A stretch of 64,000 nucleotides of DNA from Cyclobacterium marinum DSM 745 (GTDB taxonomy: Bacteria > Bacteroidota > Bacteroidia > Cytophagales > Cyclobacteriaceae). How positions within the stretch are numbered: the first letter of the stretch is position 1; every line of letters starts with the position of its first letter. Shown here piece after piece: positions 55,101 to 63,668 of the stretch. The stretch lies in the NCBI RefSeq assembly GCF_000222485.1, contig NC_015914.1, positions 3,640,001 to 3,704,000 of the forward strand, in the 5' to 3' direction. The notes below the pieces were generated by a model. It ran no database searches. It was given only the letters and a program-made list of their open reading frames with translations, and had not been told where the DNA came from. The position numbers and the translations under genes are program-made.

Positions 55101-57761
55101 ACTATTTCCTTCTGGATCAAAACAGAAACTCCGCAAGAGGCAACTATTTTCTCAAATGGAAGAGGAATAGGTGATGGCACACTAGAAGGAAAGGATCCGA
55201 TCCAGTCCAACGGTTTGGCGAACAAATGGTCGATCAATATGAATACGTCCGGAGCTTTGTATTTGGCCAGTGAAGAAAATACCTATGTGTTAACCGCTGC
55301 AAGTGTCGCTGATAATTCTTGGCACCACATCACACTATTATTCAATCGAAATGGTGCTCTAAGAACCTACGTGGATGCCCAACAAGTATCCTCCAATCCA
55401 ATGACTAATATAGGTGGGTTTTCCGGGGATAAGGTTTGGATAGGAGCGAGAGGATTTAGAGATCTAGGGAATAAAGAAACAGTGGACCGTGTTTTTACTG
55501 GGAAAATCGATGAATTCCGTCTTTGGAATACCCTTAGGAATGTTGATCAAATTTCTAGAGATAGGTACCATGAAATTGATGTGGAAAGTATTGGCCTATT
55601 ACTTTATGCCAGAATGAATGCACCTAACACTGCAACTGATAAGGGGCCACTATATTACCACGTTGTCAGTGGTGGAGAAATGAGCACTTCCTATGGTACG
55701 ATGAATGCCGGTGCTGTTAATTTTTCAAATGATGTTCCTGCCATAAAGCCTGAAAGAAACCTAATCAAATTTCAGGTGAATCATGTGATCAATGAAGATG
55801 AAATGATTTTGGAACCTGTGATTTCAGATTGGGCAGTGGTAGAAGGACAGGTATTAGACATTACCGTTCATCGAATGTTTGATGCTTCTGATAATATGCA
55901 ACAATCCCCAATAACCTGGACAGCTTTTATACAAAAAAATGAGATGAGTTGGTTTGTAGACGGCCACAACGATGTTGTAGACCTTACCAAAATTGGTGAA
56001 GAAGCTACATTCTTTGAAATAAGCATCTTAAACAAAGGGGGGCAAACCCAGCCCTTTGCGATTTCTGGCATTCCAAGTTGGTTATCTTTGAGCAGCTCTT
56101 CGGGAACATTGTTGCCGGATAGTAAGGTAGTGATAACAGCTAGTGTTGATGAAGGTCTGGCAACAGGAGAATACATAGAAGACCTATATCTACAAACTGA
56201 TTTCGGGTTAGACGAGAAACTACAATTGAAACTTAGGGTCTTAGCAGAAGATCCTGATTGGGTCATAGATCCGAATAGTTTTAATTATAGTATGAATATT
56301 GTCGGTCGAGTTAGCATAGATGGTGTTTATTCTGATGATATTTATGATAAAGTTTCAGCTTTCTCTAATGGTGAGCTAAGGGGCGTAGCGGACATGGTTT
56401 GGGATGAGGCCTATCAGGAATACTTTGTGTTTTTAACGGTCTATAGTGATTCGGCTTACAGTGATTTAATTAATTTTAAAATATGGGATGCTTCAAAAGG
56501 ACAAGTTGTTCAGGCAACTTTAGATGAGAAGTTGACGGTTACTTTTAATGAAAACACCATAATAGGCACTCAGACTAATACCTCAATGTTTGAAAATTCA
56601 GGGGTTGTAGAGCAAATAATACAATTGAATCAAGGATGGACATGGTTGTCTCTAAATGTTGAGGATCAAAATTTTTCAAATTTAAATGTCTTAACAGAAG
56701 GAATGGTTTTAGAAACGTCGGACAGGCTAATGAGCAATAGCCCCTCGAAATTAGAAACCTACTTTAAAAATGAGAATTCTCCTGAATCCAGTTCATGGAA
56801 TGGTGAAATAAGTGAGCATGGTGGTTTATCTACTTCTTACATGTATAAAGCGAAGTTTAATAATCGACAGGATTTAATTCTTTCCGGTTCTTCTGTCAAT
56901 TTAGATTCATGGAGTTTTCCTATCAAGCTCAATTGGAATTGGTTACCCTATCCTTTAAAAAACAATGTTGCATTGAATGAAGGCCTGTCATCTTTCGATG
57001 CTCATGAAGGGGATGTTATTAAGTCTCAAAATCAATTTGCCATATATGATGAGGTAAATGGTTGGAGTGGTACTTTAAATTATTTAGAAGCCAATAAAGG
57101 TTATATGCTGCGATCTAGTCAAGAGCAAATATTCACCTACCCTAGGTTTTTATGGGATTTCTCTAATTCCCGAATGTCGAATCTTGAGATTCAAACACCG
57201 GAGGAAGTGATATCGGCTGAATTTGCTAGATTTTCGGCCAATATGAATGCAGTAGTGTTGTTACCCGAAGGCTACCACGAACTGTTTGCAATTGATGATA
57301 AGGGTGATTTAAGAGGAAAAGCAGTAAACCAAGTGATTGGGAATCAAAATTTAAATTTTATTACTGTTTTTGGGGAGACCAATAAGGAGTTAACCTTCTA
57401 TATAGGTGATGGTGAGCGCATGATTCCTACCCACAAAACTTTCCATTTCACTGCAAACAATGTGCTTGGAACGGTAGAAAATCCGGTAGTATTAGGGAAT
57501 GAAATATTGGGTGGAATTAAAATTTTCCCCAGCCCTTTCAAAGAGGAATTGCAGATAAAGCTAATTTCCAACCAGGATGATTTTATCAATATCCAATTGT
57601 TTAATACGTTTGGTCAGTTGGTAAATACTTATGGGAAAAGTATAAATAAAGGAATTAATACACTCATACTTAACCCCGATGTGGGGAGTGGGCTTTATAT
57701 TCTGAAGATTAAATTCAAGAACACATTCCTACCTTATACTTTTAAGGTTATAAAAGAATAG
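49146..57761 (+). CDS. Giant LamG-repeat T9SS surface protein
   Basis: 2871 residues with a signal peptide (about 1-20). Visible parts: an N-terminal beta domain; a first LamG-like domain (about 200-430); carboxypeptidase-regulatory-like repeats near 470-660 (DENGNYQI, SGATIYIDG); a helical, charged stretch near 1200-1310; CPYEGKELS near 1418; LamG domains at about 1765-1940 and 1955-2150, each with a LWS/LWN-type C-terminal strand; a BACON-like part near 2260-2360; a domain at about 2369-2480 also found in the next gene; and a T9SS sorting domain (IFPSPFKEELQIKL, near 2790 to the end). It should be exported by T9SS and anchored or released at the cell surface. The ligand is unknown; LamG domains usually bind glycans or proteins. 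Confidence 0.85.
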   Translation: MRKLFLTLISSMLVSFLYAQQEEGAKEVTVSQAIQNEGFTIQVGLPFLGTSNNTTPTDLRFPWDVLYLYGTFAEESFSVSKGYFGDKVLIEWRLRNNINNITNIKILRRELGSNENFQPIADITPQPSGTYEDKYVDGGKLYEYKVLAENVMENEELFTNYITGIGFRNPTAVITGNVNFEGGNPVKNVTVVAESSGSSISYGSSLKIPSNAKLEINKLNKPIDSLATLQAWVKPDINSPYTDDNGSPIRLFRLTEANGNNIDINVRVKILANELEVRIKESLFLIKNVFPSGDIDARGDDIMVPVANFNDYFTHFSIQLRDGMAPSLFINGRPMTKEYRDAVHKARAEIDQNINTPYLEISEDISLINFQLGKAVWNKVRIGGGKTALIDEIRLWNRIETAAAIRTDYKRYISGDDPGLIVYLSANENQGEYAYDASREDYTYNRNHGKLENITFVSGPGAIPSASQLGILGVTDENGNYQINSIPYSGTGESFKITPVYGQHKFEPNQQLVFLGQGSEVVNKIDFIDKSSFIFKGKILYDTRKVFPSYVEVNGGNLSGLNDGDEYVTGPGIIDENYNRYEKLTGANAGTYNKGEYWINYYDENDSTNFRLERYASIPVSGATIYIDGQIVIDENNTPVLSDEAGNFEISVPIGNHFIRVEKNGHSFSYNGRFPAETGTFKEFFEDAQEPVVFIDETRVTAVGRVVGGAVEASKPIGFGENGLYVTNYTIKNFKPIPLVVSSKNNIGVASFAFQYDPPGAGGVTDYTKFNFKTNSESGEYRVEVMPLNYEIEGGDTPGLTISSNESINSAIIGTSNESINFSSIPPLLTPEFILPNNDILEGIPYHFEKSFVYRSTPVLRVIDQTSTDSLQFFNADSSEYFISTEGLTHPADASKEVLIYEQAASYAITLSTFERYVNMDGDSIIEDVVPIIDGELKINNNLAILGSEEIEKDTVDNSISYYSFQGGVPNTTFPYTRSLDIQYVIGGISYPAENYIPDGIILGGAPDGTSAPPLTVAPEIPDIILRDPPGSNSFASIEAGQTLSFTTESMSTLSGGLSQTLKLMMGGAVTFVGGVPGASIEVKTEVVNDLTGNITLETSSSDALSLTKTYTFNQTISTSDDPEFVGADGDLYIGNASNYAIGSYDDFKADIAPIGDPNNNYRLTNANGDDIYLNKQKAIYINTKPTNTFFVYSQKYIINDLIPQYELIAENLRNHIPVEGANSLFWYEEQIRLWRKIILENERKKYLALNESDSLIKAADDYLDIYMSDLENELNRSDVGVPYQALLKEKLDLAARNKSLVNSQSSGNISFDSGVGEVSRSVETELINSSSLAYNIELEESLQYDIGFEINDALGLVSTTVFSLAQDFSAGITKEEAEATTFKYTLKDNDPANILSIDVFNLFDGNGPIFTTVGGRTSCPYEGKELSHFYNHSSYDPANPIVALAEEDRETLSNATQKAEDPQITVEVAEIFNIPESNTVEFHLSFQNLADATSDNANFNYFELIIDNTTNPNAPDINVSPNGTVIFVPYGQTVDYTLTLDKKIADVYDYENIRVVLQSLCDPVNVFDDVLISAHFIPTCSQVKVSAPQDNWVYNIDAAYDNHSELSKPLLITLSDYNQTFDNFKKIDLEYRLATSPNWTRLHTYYNTEAFYDEAVGNGETEIALIETPNINFPFDIAGLQLQDGVYEIRARSICENGTVYISDVISGTVNLEAPRQFGTPFPIDGILGVGEDLRVKFNENMYFNSAVSTIEIKGQSNQLPIDHSVSLYFEGDSNTVTIESPRLVSGDLTLEFWMNNSTTESTATIVEQKDGLTINLEDHEIFVTLGDITAHGTIANDELFHHYTFSHNNELGTLSIYEDDREIGGGAGSANTAFTNNNPLIIGGNSFIGNIHDLRLWSVSKTLSDAYAGMHSKLQGKEANLVGYWPLNEGRGELANDLARFKHALVKAEWDIKPKGTAYSFSNGQYLALDDVGFVQMTNEMDATISFWIKTETPQEATIFSNGRGIGDGTLEGKDPIQSNGLANKWSINMNTSGALYLASEENTYVLTAASVADNSWHHITLLFNRNGALRTYVDAQQVSSNPMTNIGGFSGDKVWIGARGFRDLGNKETVDRVFTGKIDEFRLWNTLRNVDQISRDRYHEIDVESIGLLLYARMNAPNTATDKGPLYYHVVSGGEMSTSYGTMNAGAVNFSNDVPAIKPERNLIKFQVNHVINEDEMILEPVISDWAVVEGQVLDITVHRMFDASDNMQQSPITWTAFIQKNEMSWFVDGHNDVVDLTKIGEEATFFEISILNKGGQTQPFAISGIPSWLSLSSSSGTLLPDSKVVITASVDEGLATGEYIEDLYLQTDFGLDEKLQLKLRVLAEDPDWVIDPNSFNYSMNIVGRVSIDGVYSDDIYDKVSAFSNGELRGVADMVWDEAYQEYFVFLTVYSDSAYSDLINFKIWDASKGQVVQATLDEKLTVTFNENTIIGTQTNTSMFENSGVVEQIIQLNQGWTWLSLNVEDQNFSNLNVLTEGMVLETSDRLMSNSPSKLETYFKNENSPESSSWNGEISEHGGLSTSYMYKAKFNNRQDLILSGSSVNLDSWSFPIKLNWNWLPYPLKNNVALNEGLSSFDAHEGDVIKSQNQFAIYDEVNGWSGTLNYLEANKGYMLRSSQEQIFTYPRFLWDFSNSRMSNLEIQTPEEVISAEFARFSANMNAVVLLPEGYHELFAIDDKGDLRGKAVNQVIGNQNLNFITVFGETNKELTFYIGDGERMIPTHKTFHFTANNVLGTVENPVVLGNEILGGIKIFPSPFKEELQIKLISNQDDFINIQLFNTFGQLVNTYGKSINKGINTLILNPDVGSGLYILKIKFKNTFLPYTFKVIKE

Positions 57762-58685
57762 ATGATGAAAGGATCAATTATTAGGCTGGCAATACTCTTT
57801 TTTATCTGTACAAATGGTTATGGGCAAGAGCCTGAATGGGTGGTAGAGGAAAATAACTTCGAATATACCATGTCATTTGTCTCATTCTTAAATATTGACG
57901 GTCTTAATTTAAATAGTACGAGCGATAAAGTTGGTGCATTTGTAAATGGAGAATGTAGAGGTACTACCAATTTGATTTATGTGAAAAGCAAAGACAGGTA
58001 TTATGCGTATTTTAATGTGTTTTCTAATACCCTAGGTGAAACCATCCATTTTAAGGTTTATGATTCTGAGAAAAATCAAGTAACAGATATATCCGAAACA
58101 GTAAAATTTGAAACCAATGCCTTACGCGGTAATTTATCGCAGGCTTTCAGTATTGCAAGTCCTGCGCTAAATAATGAAGCGCAATTACTTGACTTTAGTT
58201 TTAAGGATATTGAAGTAGTGAATAAAACTGAAAATGACCAAGAGATGGTTCTTTATCTTAATAATGGGGTTAATCCCACCTTACTAAAAGGTGTTTTTGA
58301 ATTAAGTGATGGTAGTAAATTATTCCATAGAGGTCAACAACTAATCTCGGGTACGAGTGTGCTGGATTTCTCAAGTCCTGTATACCTGGATGTTTTATCA
58401 CAGGATGAATCAATGAAAAAGCAATGGGTAATAAGTGTACGTTATACCACAAGATCCAGCAGTATAAAAATATACAAAAAGGATGCTGTTTGTTACAATG
58501 GAGGAGCCATCAAAGTTGTATCGGATCTAAATGGAGGGGAAATTATTTTATTTAAAGACCAGATTGAATATGCAAAATTGCCTATTGTCAATGGGGAGGT
58601 GCTTTTTACGGATTTACTGGCTGGCGATTATCTATTGAAAACGGGTGATCTTGAAAAAAACGTAGAAATAATTTTAAAAAAGTGA
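57762..58685 (+). CDS. Secreted companion protein sharing a domain with the giant
   Basis: The protein has 307 residues and a signal peptide (about 1-21, NGYGQ). The first 120 mature residues (EPEWVVEENNFEYTM, then IDG, DKVGAFVNGECRG, and IHFKVYD) align with residues about 2369-2480 of the giant protein. The rest is beta-rich. There is no T9SS sorting domain or lipobox, so it should stay in the periplasm or bind a partner. It starts at the base after the giant's stop. The likely partners are the giant and the collar protein. Confidence 0.7.
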   Translation: MMKGSIIRLAILFFICTNGYGQEPEWVVEENNFEYTMSFVSFLNIDGLNLNSTSDKVGAFVNGECRGTTNLIYVKSKDRYYAYFNVFSNTLGETIHFKVYDSEKNQVTDISETVKFETNALRGNLSQAFSIASPALNNEAQLLDFSFKDIEVVNKTENDQEMVLYLNNGVNPTLLKGVFELSDGSKLFHRGQQLISGTSVLDFSSPVYLDVLSQDESMKKQWVISVRYTTRSSSIKIYKKDAVCYNGGAIKVVSDLNGGEIILFKDQIEYAKLPIVNGEVLFTDLLAGDYLLKTGDLEKNVEIILKK

Positions 58686-58688
58686 GTA

Positions 58689-59099
58689 ATGAAAATTGCA
58701 AGAAATATATTTATACTAATTTTTTTGACCATTTATTGTGTCAGCTGTATTAAGGAGGACAATACAGGTCTTTTAGGGAATGAAGAAAGGTATCACCCAA
58801 TTGGAATTAAATTTGTTTATGAAGATGGAACTGAAGTGCTAGATTCAGATTGTATTTCTCCCGATATTAAATACGCCGTTCAGATCGAAGTTACAACAAA
58901 CAATAACCGCAATACAAACGCTTCAAAAATCGAGTATACCATAAATGGGTCACCTTACAGTATGTCGTTTATAGAGGAAGGGGTAAAAAGTAATCCGGTG
59001 ACACTGGTAAATGGCAAAAATATTGCAGAATTAGTGAAAACAGCCGTATCTACAGAATTGACTTACGTTGAACAAGGTGATTTTCAATTGATAGAATGA
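58689..59099 (+). CDS. Small lipoprotein, last gene of the surface operon
   Basis: 136 residues with lipobox YCVSC (Cys20). The mature part is beta-strand rich (YAVQIEVTTNNN, KIEYTINGSPYSMSF). It starts three bases after the previous gene. I do not recognise a family. An outer-membrane anchor or accessory for the giant protein is a reasonable guess. Confidence 0.7.
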   Translation: MKIARNIFILIFLTIYCVSCIKEDNTGLLGNEERYHPIGIKFVYEDGTEVLDSDCISPDIKYAVQIEVTTNNNRNTNASKIEYTINGSPYSMSFIEEGVKSNPVTLVNGKNIAELVKTAVSTELTYVEQGDFQLIE

Positions 59100-59355
59100 G
59101 AAGGAAGAAGGCCTTTTTTCTAAGTTTCTTCGATTAATTAAAGACTTTTAAAAATGTAAACCAGTATAATGAATCTGGGTAATGATTTAGAAGAATTTTG
59201 TACTATAGGTTGCCCAAATGGATTTAGTTTTAAATTTATAATGGTTATAATATTGAATTTACTTACAATAATTCGATAAATTCATATTTTACTTATTTTC
59301 ACAATTGCCTAAATAAACAGTTGTGAAGATTAATCCATATAGATTTAAACTCCTT

Positions 59356-60642
59356 ATGCCCAAGTATTTAATTGCGTTTGTAATAAGTGTCTTTTTCGTA
59401 AACTTTATATTAATAAAACCTGCTAATGTCTTTGCAATGACTGGGCAGGCATCAGTCAACCCCAATGACTTTGATGGTACAGATACAGAGCGAATTTCAC
59501 AAGCCATTCAAAAAGCCAAAAACACTTCGAATTTGGTACGTATACCAAGGGTTAATGCCAATGGTACCAACATTTGGATGATCGATAGTGCCATTTTATT
59601 ACCAAGCAATCTCACGCTAATTTTAGACAATTGTACCCTTCAACTATCAAATTCCAGCAGGGACAATATGTTTAGATCCGATAACGTGGGATTAGGAATA
59701 ACTAACCCTGAATGGAATGAAAATATAAATATATATGGGATAGGGAAAGCCATTTTGAAGGGGGCAAGCAATCCCAGGTCTACTGGAGACGGAGCAAGAA
59801 TGCTGACATTGAATCCAAAGGAAGAGCAGGATAAAGGGAATTGGAGAGTTAGCTATGGCACAGATGCGGGTAACCCTGAGATGAAACAAAAAGGCGACTG
59901 GAGAAACATAATGATGTTAATCGGCTATGTAAAAAACTTTACTATTAAAAATGTAAGGTTTGAAAACACCCATGGCTGGACCATAAGTTTTGAGCGCACT
60001 ATAGGTGCCGAACTATCTGACCTAACCATTTTCAATGAGGAATTTGTAAGGGTCAATGGAGAACAGCATATGGTGTCTAATAAAGATGGGATCAATTTGA
60101 GGCAAGGCTGTAAAAATTTTAGAATTGACAATATTTCCGGAGTCACCGGAGATGATTTTATAGCACTATCCAATCTCGATACAGCCCCTGAACTTGTTAA
60201 AAAAAATGGGAACATTACTGACAGTATGGTAACAGCCAGTAGGTGGTATGGACCAGAAGATGATATAGAACAGGTAGTGATCACCAATATTTCCTGTGAA
60301 AATAGGTATCGCGCCATTGCTATTAGGGCTAGTGATCAGGCCGGAATTCACCATGTTTATATCAATGGAGTGGTTTTTAAAGCCAACGAGGGTCGTCATG
60401 ATGCCATCCTCATCGGAGGTAGGGGATATGGGGAGGAATCTCTGCCAGGAAAAATAAATTCTATCCATGCCATGAATATTATAGGAAATGGTCAATCCCT
60501 TGTTAGAATTCAAGCACAAGTTGCAGATTGCCATTTTATGAATGGAATGTACTCCGGTGAAAATGCTACTGCCACGCTTTACGAAATCGACTCTTTGACT
60601 ACTTCAAATGTCACCCAAAATAATTGGATCAAAGTGAAATAA
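59356..60642 (+). CDS. GH28-like right-handed beta-helix protein
   Basis: From the ATG at 59356 the protein has 428 residues with a signal peptide (about 1-27); a GTG at 59323 is an alternative start. The beta-helix contains NKDGINLRQGCKNFRI and VTGDDFIALSN, which match the catalytic Asp motifs NTDGI and GDD of polygalacturonases (GH28). The third GH28 motif, GHG with the catalytic His, is replaced by RYRAIAIRAS, and the last motif RIK is absent. It may be a lyase-like or divergent hydrolase, or inactive. The substrate is unknown. Confidence 0.75.
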   Translation: MPKYLIAFVISVFFVNFILIKPANVFAMTGQASVNPNDFDGTDTERISQAIQKAKNTSNLVRIPRVNANGTNIWMIDSAILLPSNLTLILDNCTLQLSNSSRDNMFRSDNVGLGITNPEWNENINIYGIGKAILKGASNPRSTGDGARMLTLNPKEEQDKGNWRVSYGTDAGNPEMKQKGDWRNIMMLIGYVKNFTIKNVRFENTHGWTISFERTIGAELSDLTIFNEEFVRVNGEQHMVSNKDGINLRQGCKNFRIDNISGVTGDDFIALSNLDTAPELVKKNGNITDSMVTASRWYGPEDDIEQVVITNISCENRYRAIAIRASDQAGIHHVYINGVVFKANEGRHDAILIGGRGYGEESLPGKINSIHAMNIIGNGQSLVRIQAQVADCHFMNGMYSGENATATLYEIDSLTTSNVTQNNWIKVK

Positions 60643-60877
60643 TAAATTAATGTTCTTTAATTCCTATACCAAAATTTCAATAAATAAAAATAACAACTTA
60701 GCTTTAGAAGCTAATGGTATTTTAGGAAGGGGTTTTTCAATAATCAAGTTGGGATTGTTGTTTATGCTTAAGTTTCTTGAAAGATTTTGGTAACGTAAAC
60801 TATTTGGCTTTTAGCCAATATTTTTATAATCCAAATAGAAAAAGTTAATAGATAAATATCACAAAATAACATAAAAA

Positions 60878-62206
60878 ATGACTGTAATTAAAGATTCTAG
60901 ATCTCTGGTAATGTTGATTTGCCTTGGGCTCATGCTCTTCACAAATAAGGTTTTTTCTCAAAATGAGGCCAATCCTTCCTTATTGGAGATAAATCCACCG
61001 GAAGGACCTTCAGGTGATAGGGTAAAAGCCATAGTAGGCCTTCGACTTATCGATGGTTTAGGCGGACCTGTTAGTGAAAATATTACAGTGGTGGTCAAAG
61101 GAAACAGAATTGTTGAAATTGGACCGGAAAATAGCGTTAGTATACCTCAGGGTGCAGAAGTTACAGAAGGGAAAGGAATGAGCCTTTTACCGGGACTAAT
61201 TGATGCTCATTTCCATAGTGCCAATAATAACAAATCTCTAAGTAACCTACTTAGGAATGGTGTAACTACCATGAGAGATCCCGGCCATCCCATCAGGTTT
61301 TATCAGGCACAGCATTTTGCTACTACCCAAATGCCCAGAGTTTATGTGACCGGTGCACACCTTGATGGTTACCCGGGAGTATATGTTCAACAGGCCACTT
61401 TAGTGAAAGATGCAGATCATATCAGGTCCCAAATTGGGGAGTATGTTGAGAATGGAGCATCCGGGATAAAAATTTATTTTAGACTTCCTTTAAAGTACAT
61501 AGAAACAGTGGTTAAAACAGCTGATTTTCATAAGATACCTGTAGTGGCCCACTTGGAATTGGTAGATGCTGACGATGCAATTTTAGCAGGTTTAAAAGGG
61601 ATTGAACATGTCACTTCTTTTGGTACTTCTATTGCTGACCCAAAAGATGCAGAAGAATTCAGGAATTCAGTTCAGGAAGACAGCAATAACCGTAGGGCAG
61701 GAAGGTATCAGTTGTGGTCAAAAATAGATTTATCTTCTGACCGAGTGAAAGAGGTACTTGCTTTGGCTGCCAAAAACAATGTAGTATTGTCACCGACTCT
61801 TGCCACATTTGAAAAGCAATTTGGTGACGATGGAGTGAAAGAATATGAGGCCAAAGGATTTAAAAACATGCTTGAATTTGTAGGCATGGCTCATAAGGCA
61901 GGGGTTAAAATTGTTATAGGATCTCACAATTCAGGTCGATATGTAAAACCCGGACTTGCTTACCAAAGAGAAATGGAATTGCTAATTGCAGCAGGTATGA
62001 GTCCATTAGAAGTAATCTCTAGTAGTACCATTATCAATGCGGAATATTTCCGTACTGAAGAAAGATTGGGAAGCATTGAAAAAGGGAAGTTAGCCGATTT
62101 AATTTTGGTAGAAGGTAATCCTTCTAAGGATATTAAATCCATGTATTCCATTAAGAAAGTAATGCTAAATGGAGAGTGGGTAGAAAATAGCGGTACAATA
62201 GATTAA
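60878..62206 (+). CDS. Secreted amidohydrolase (imidazolonepropionase/prolidase-like)
   Basis: The protein has 442 residues and a signal peptide (about 1-27, NKVFSQ). The metal motif is LIDAHFHS (HxH); the bridging-type Lys may be in GIKIYF; further His in VAHLEL and GIEHVTSF. The expected metal Asp of GTDS is GSHNS here; a GSH(T/N) variant is, as I recall, typical of one subgroup. ERLGSIEKGKLADLILVEG is the standard C-terminal amidohydrolase strand. Substrates in this group range from dipeptides to ring amides, so no single reaction can be named. Confidence 0.85.
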   Translation: MTVIKDSRSLVMLICLGLMLFTNKVFSQNEANPSLLEINPPEGPSGDRVKAIVGLRLIDGLGGPVSENITVVVKGNRIVEIGPENSVSIPQGAEVTEGKGMSLLPGLIDAHFHSANNNKSLSNLLRNGVTTMRDPGHPIRFYQAQHFATTQMPRVYVTGAHLDGYPGVYVQQATLVKDADHIRSQIGEYVENGASGIKIYFRLPLKYIETVVKTADFHKIPVVAHLELVDADDAILAGLKGIEHVTSFGTSIADPKDAEEFRNSVQEDSNNRRAGRYQLWSKIDLSSDRVKEVLALAAKNNVVLSPTLATFEKQFGDDGVKEYEAKGFKNMLEFVGMAHKAGVKIVIGSHNSGRYVKPGLAYQREMELLIAAGMSPLEVISSSTIINAEYFRTEERLGSIEKGKLADLILVEGNPSKDIKSMYSIKKVMLNGEWVENSGTID

Positions 62207-62245
62207 AATTCCCAAAATTATTAGCTTGAATTCTTTGCTTGTAAA

Positions 62246-62275
62246 TCCCTCGCTTAATTTATTTTAGGCGAGGGA
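62246..62275. terminator. Terminator between converging genes
   Basis: TCCCTCGC (62246-62253) pairs with GCGAGGGA (62268-62275) around an AT-rich loop. T-tracts on either side are weak, so it may serve both directions. Confidence 0.65.
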
Positions 62276-62276
62276 C

Positions 62277-62966
62277 TTAATTTTTATTTCTCCTTTTTTT
62301 ATCCCACCAAACATATATGATAAATCCTACCAAACTCACAGCCCCTAACCAAATTAAACCGGTCTTCATCTCCTCTCTGTTTTCTCCTAATATGGCTATT
62401 GCAGCTGTTAAAGGTAATATACCTAGCATTGTAGATCCTATAAATCTCCAATAGCCCATCCGAAGCATACCTGCAATGATACTGATGGCGTCATTTGAGA
62501 GAAAAGGAGATAACCTAGTTACAATAACGGCCCAGAAACCATAATCCTCTAAAAAGCCGGTGATTTTTTTATCGGTTTTTTCTCCTAGCAAACGATCGAT
62601 AACTGGTGTGCCAAAATTGACTCCTACCCCATACCCTATGCTTGAAGCTATAAATATAGCTATAAGTATAATTCCTGACCCTAACCAAGGGCCGTAGGCT
62701 AAAACAGTAACGACCATCAACAGGAAAGAAGGAATGATAAACATAAACATTTGGACCACCATTGCTGCAACAATTATTAATGGACCCCAGAACTCAAACT
62801 GGTTCACCCAATTTGATATTCTTTGTTCATCATTGCTTCCCAACACCTCCCAGGCTTCGTTGAAAAATTGATGGACAGATGAATTGAGAAAATACAAGCT
62901 GATTAAGCTTCCTAAAAATAAAAATGAAATTATATAGGGCCATTTAGATGTTTTCCTTTTTGACAT
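62277..62966 (-). CDS. TVP38/TMEM64 (DedA-type VTT) membrane protein
   Basis: A 229-residue inner-membrane protein with about five to six transmembrane segments. Residues about 75-195 are the VTT/SNARE-associated domain: GPWLGSGIILIAIFIASSIG, then RLSPFLSNDAISIIAGMLRM. The amphipathic re-entrant loop with Arg and Pro is in RLSPF. Family members act as lipid scramblase-like transporters in several systems; the role here is unknown. Confidence 0.85.
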   Translation of the reverse strand: MSKRKTSKWPYIISFLFLGSLISLYFLNSSVHQFFNEAWEVLGSNDEQRISNWVNQFEFWGPLIIVAAMVVQMFMFIIPSFLLMVVTVLAYGPWLGSGIILIAIFIASSIGYGVGVNFGTPVIDRLLGEKTDKKITGFLEDYGFWAVIVTRLSPFLSNDAISIIAGMLRMGYWRFIGSTMLGILPLTAAIAILGENREEMKTGLIWLGAVSLVGFIIYVWWDKKRRNKN

Positions 62967-63092
62967 TTATGAATAATTTGAACCAACCATTGAAAAATTT
63001 AATAGGTTGTTCACTAAAATAATGCCGAACTGAAATAGTAAGGGTTAATATTTCAAAACAGGAAACATTTATGGCTTAGACCTTGGAATAGG

Positions 63093-63668
63093 TCAATAAT
63101 TCACTTCTATGTTGTATTTAGATAATAAACCGGGTAATCCTTCCAGAGAGAATTTAGCTTTTTTAATTTTGTTGTATGCCGGATCAAAACTGTAGTTAAT
63201 AGCTGTCCTGAAATCAGCCTTTTCTAATATACTGTTATAAAATGTGGCTTGAAGTAGGTTACATGTATCAAATATAGCAAAGCTTAGGTCAGCATTAGAA
63301 AAGTCAACGTCCTTTAATGAGCAGTGGTCAAACTTGGCTTTCTTTAAGTTCTTGGCTTGAAAAATGGAATAATCAAGAGTGCAACCCGTAAAGGAAGCCG
63401 AAAATAAAAAGTCATCACATTTACTGAAATCTATTCCCATTAATTTACATTGTTGAAATGCCACATTTTTAAAAGCCGCATCTATAATACTGGTCATGGA
63501 AAAGTTGCAATTAATAAATTGACAATCCATAAACTCTATCCTGCAAAGATCACTATTAAAGAAATTACAGTTGGAGAAGAGGCATTGTTCGTAGGCTTCA
63601 CCATCCATTCGGTTTTCGGAATAATCGACTTGATCAAATGTTTCTTTTTGAAATGATTCACTTTCCAT
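63093..63668 (-). CDS. Pentapeptide-repeat protein, Qnr-like in length
   Basis: The protein has 191 residues, most of it A(D/N)LxF-type repeats (for example FSNCNF, FKNVAF, FDHCSLKDVDF, ADLSFAIFDTCNLL), forming a right-handed quadrilateral beta helix. Qnr and McbG proteins of this size mimic DNA and protect gyrase, but no loop insertions typical of Qnr are seen, and many such proteins have other roles. Start at MESESFQKET. It is monocistronic. Confidence 0.8.
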   Translation of the reverse strand: MESESFQKETFDQVDYSENRMDGEAYEQCLFSNCNFFNSDLCRIEFMDCQFINCNFSMTSIIDAAFKNVAFQQCKLMGIDFSKCDDFLFSASFTGCTLDYSIFQAKNLKKAKFDHCSLKDVDFSNADLSFAIFDTCNLLQATFYNSILEKADFRTAINYSFDPAYNKIKKAKFSLEGLPGLLSKYNIEVNY

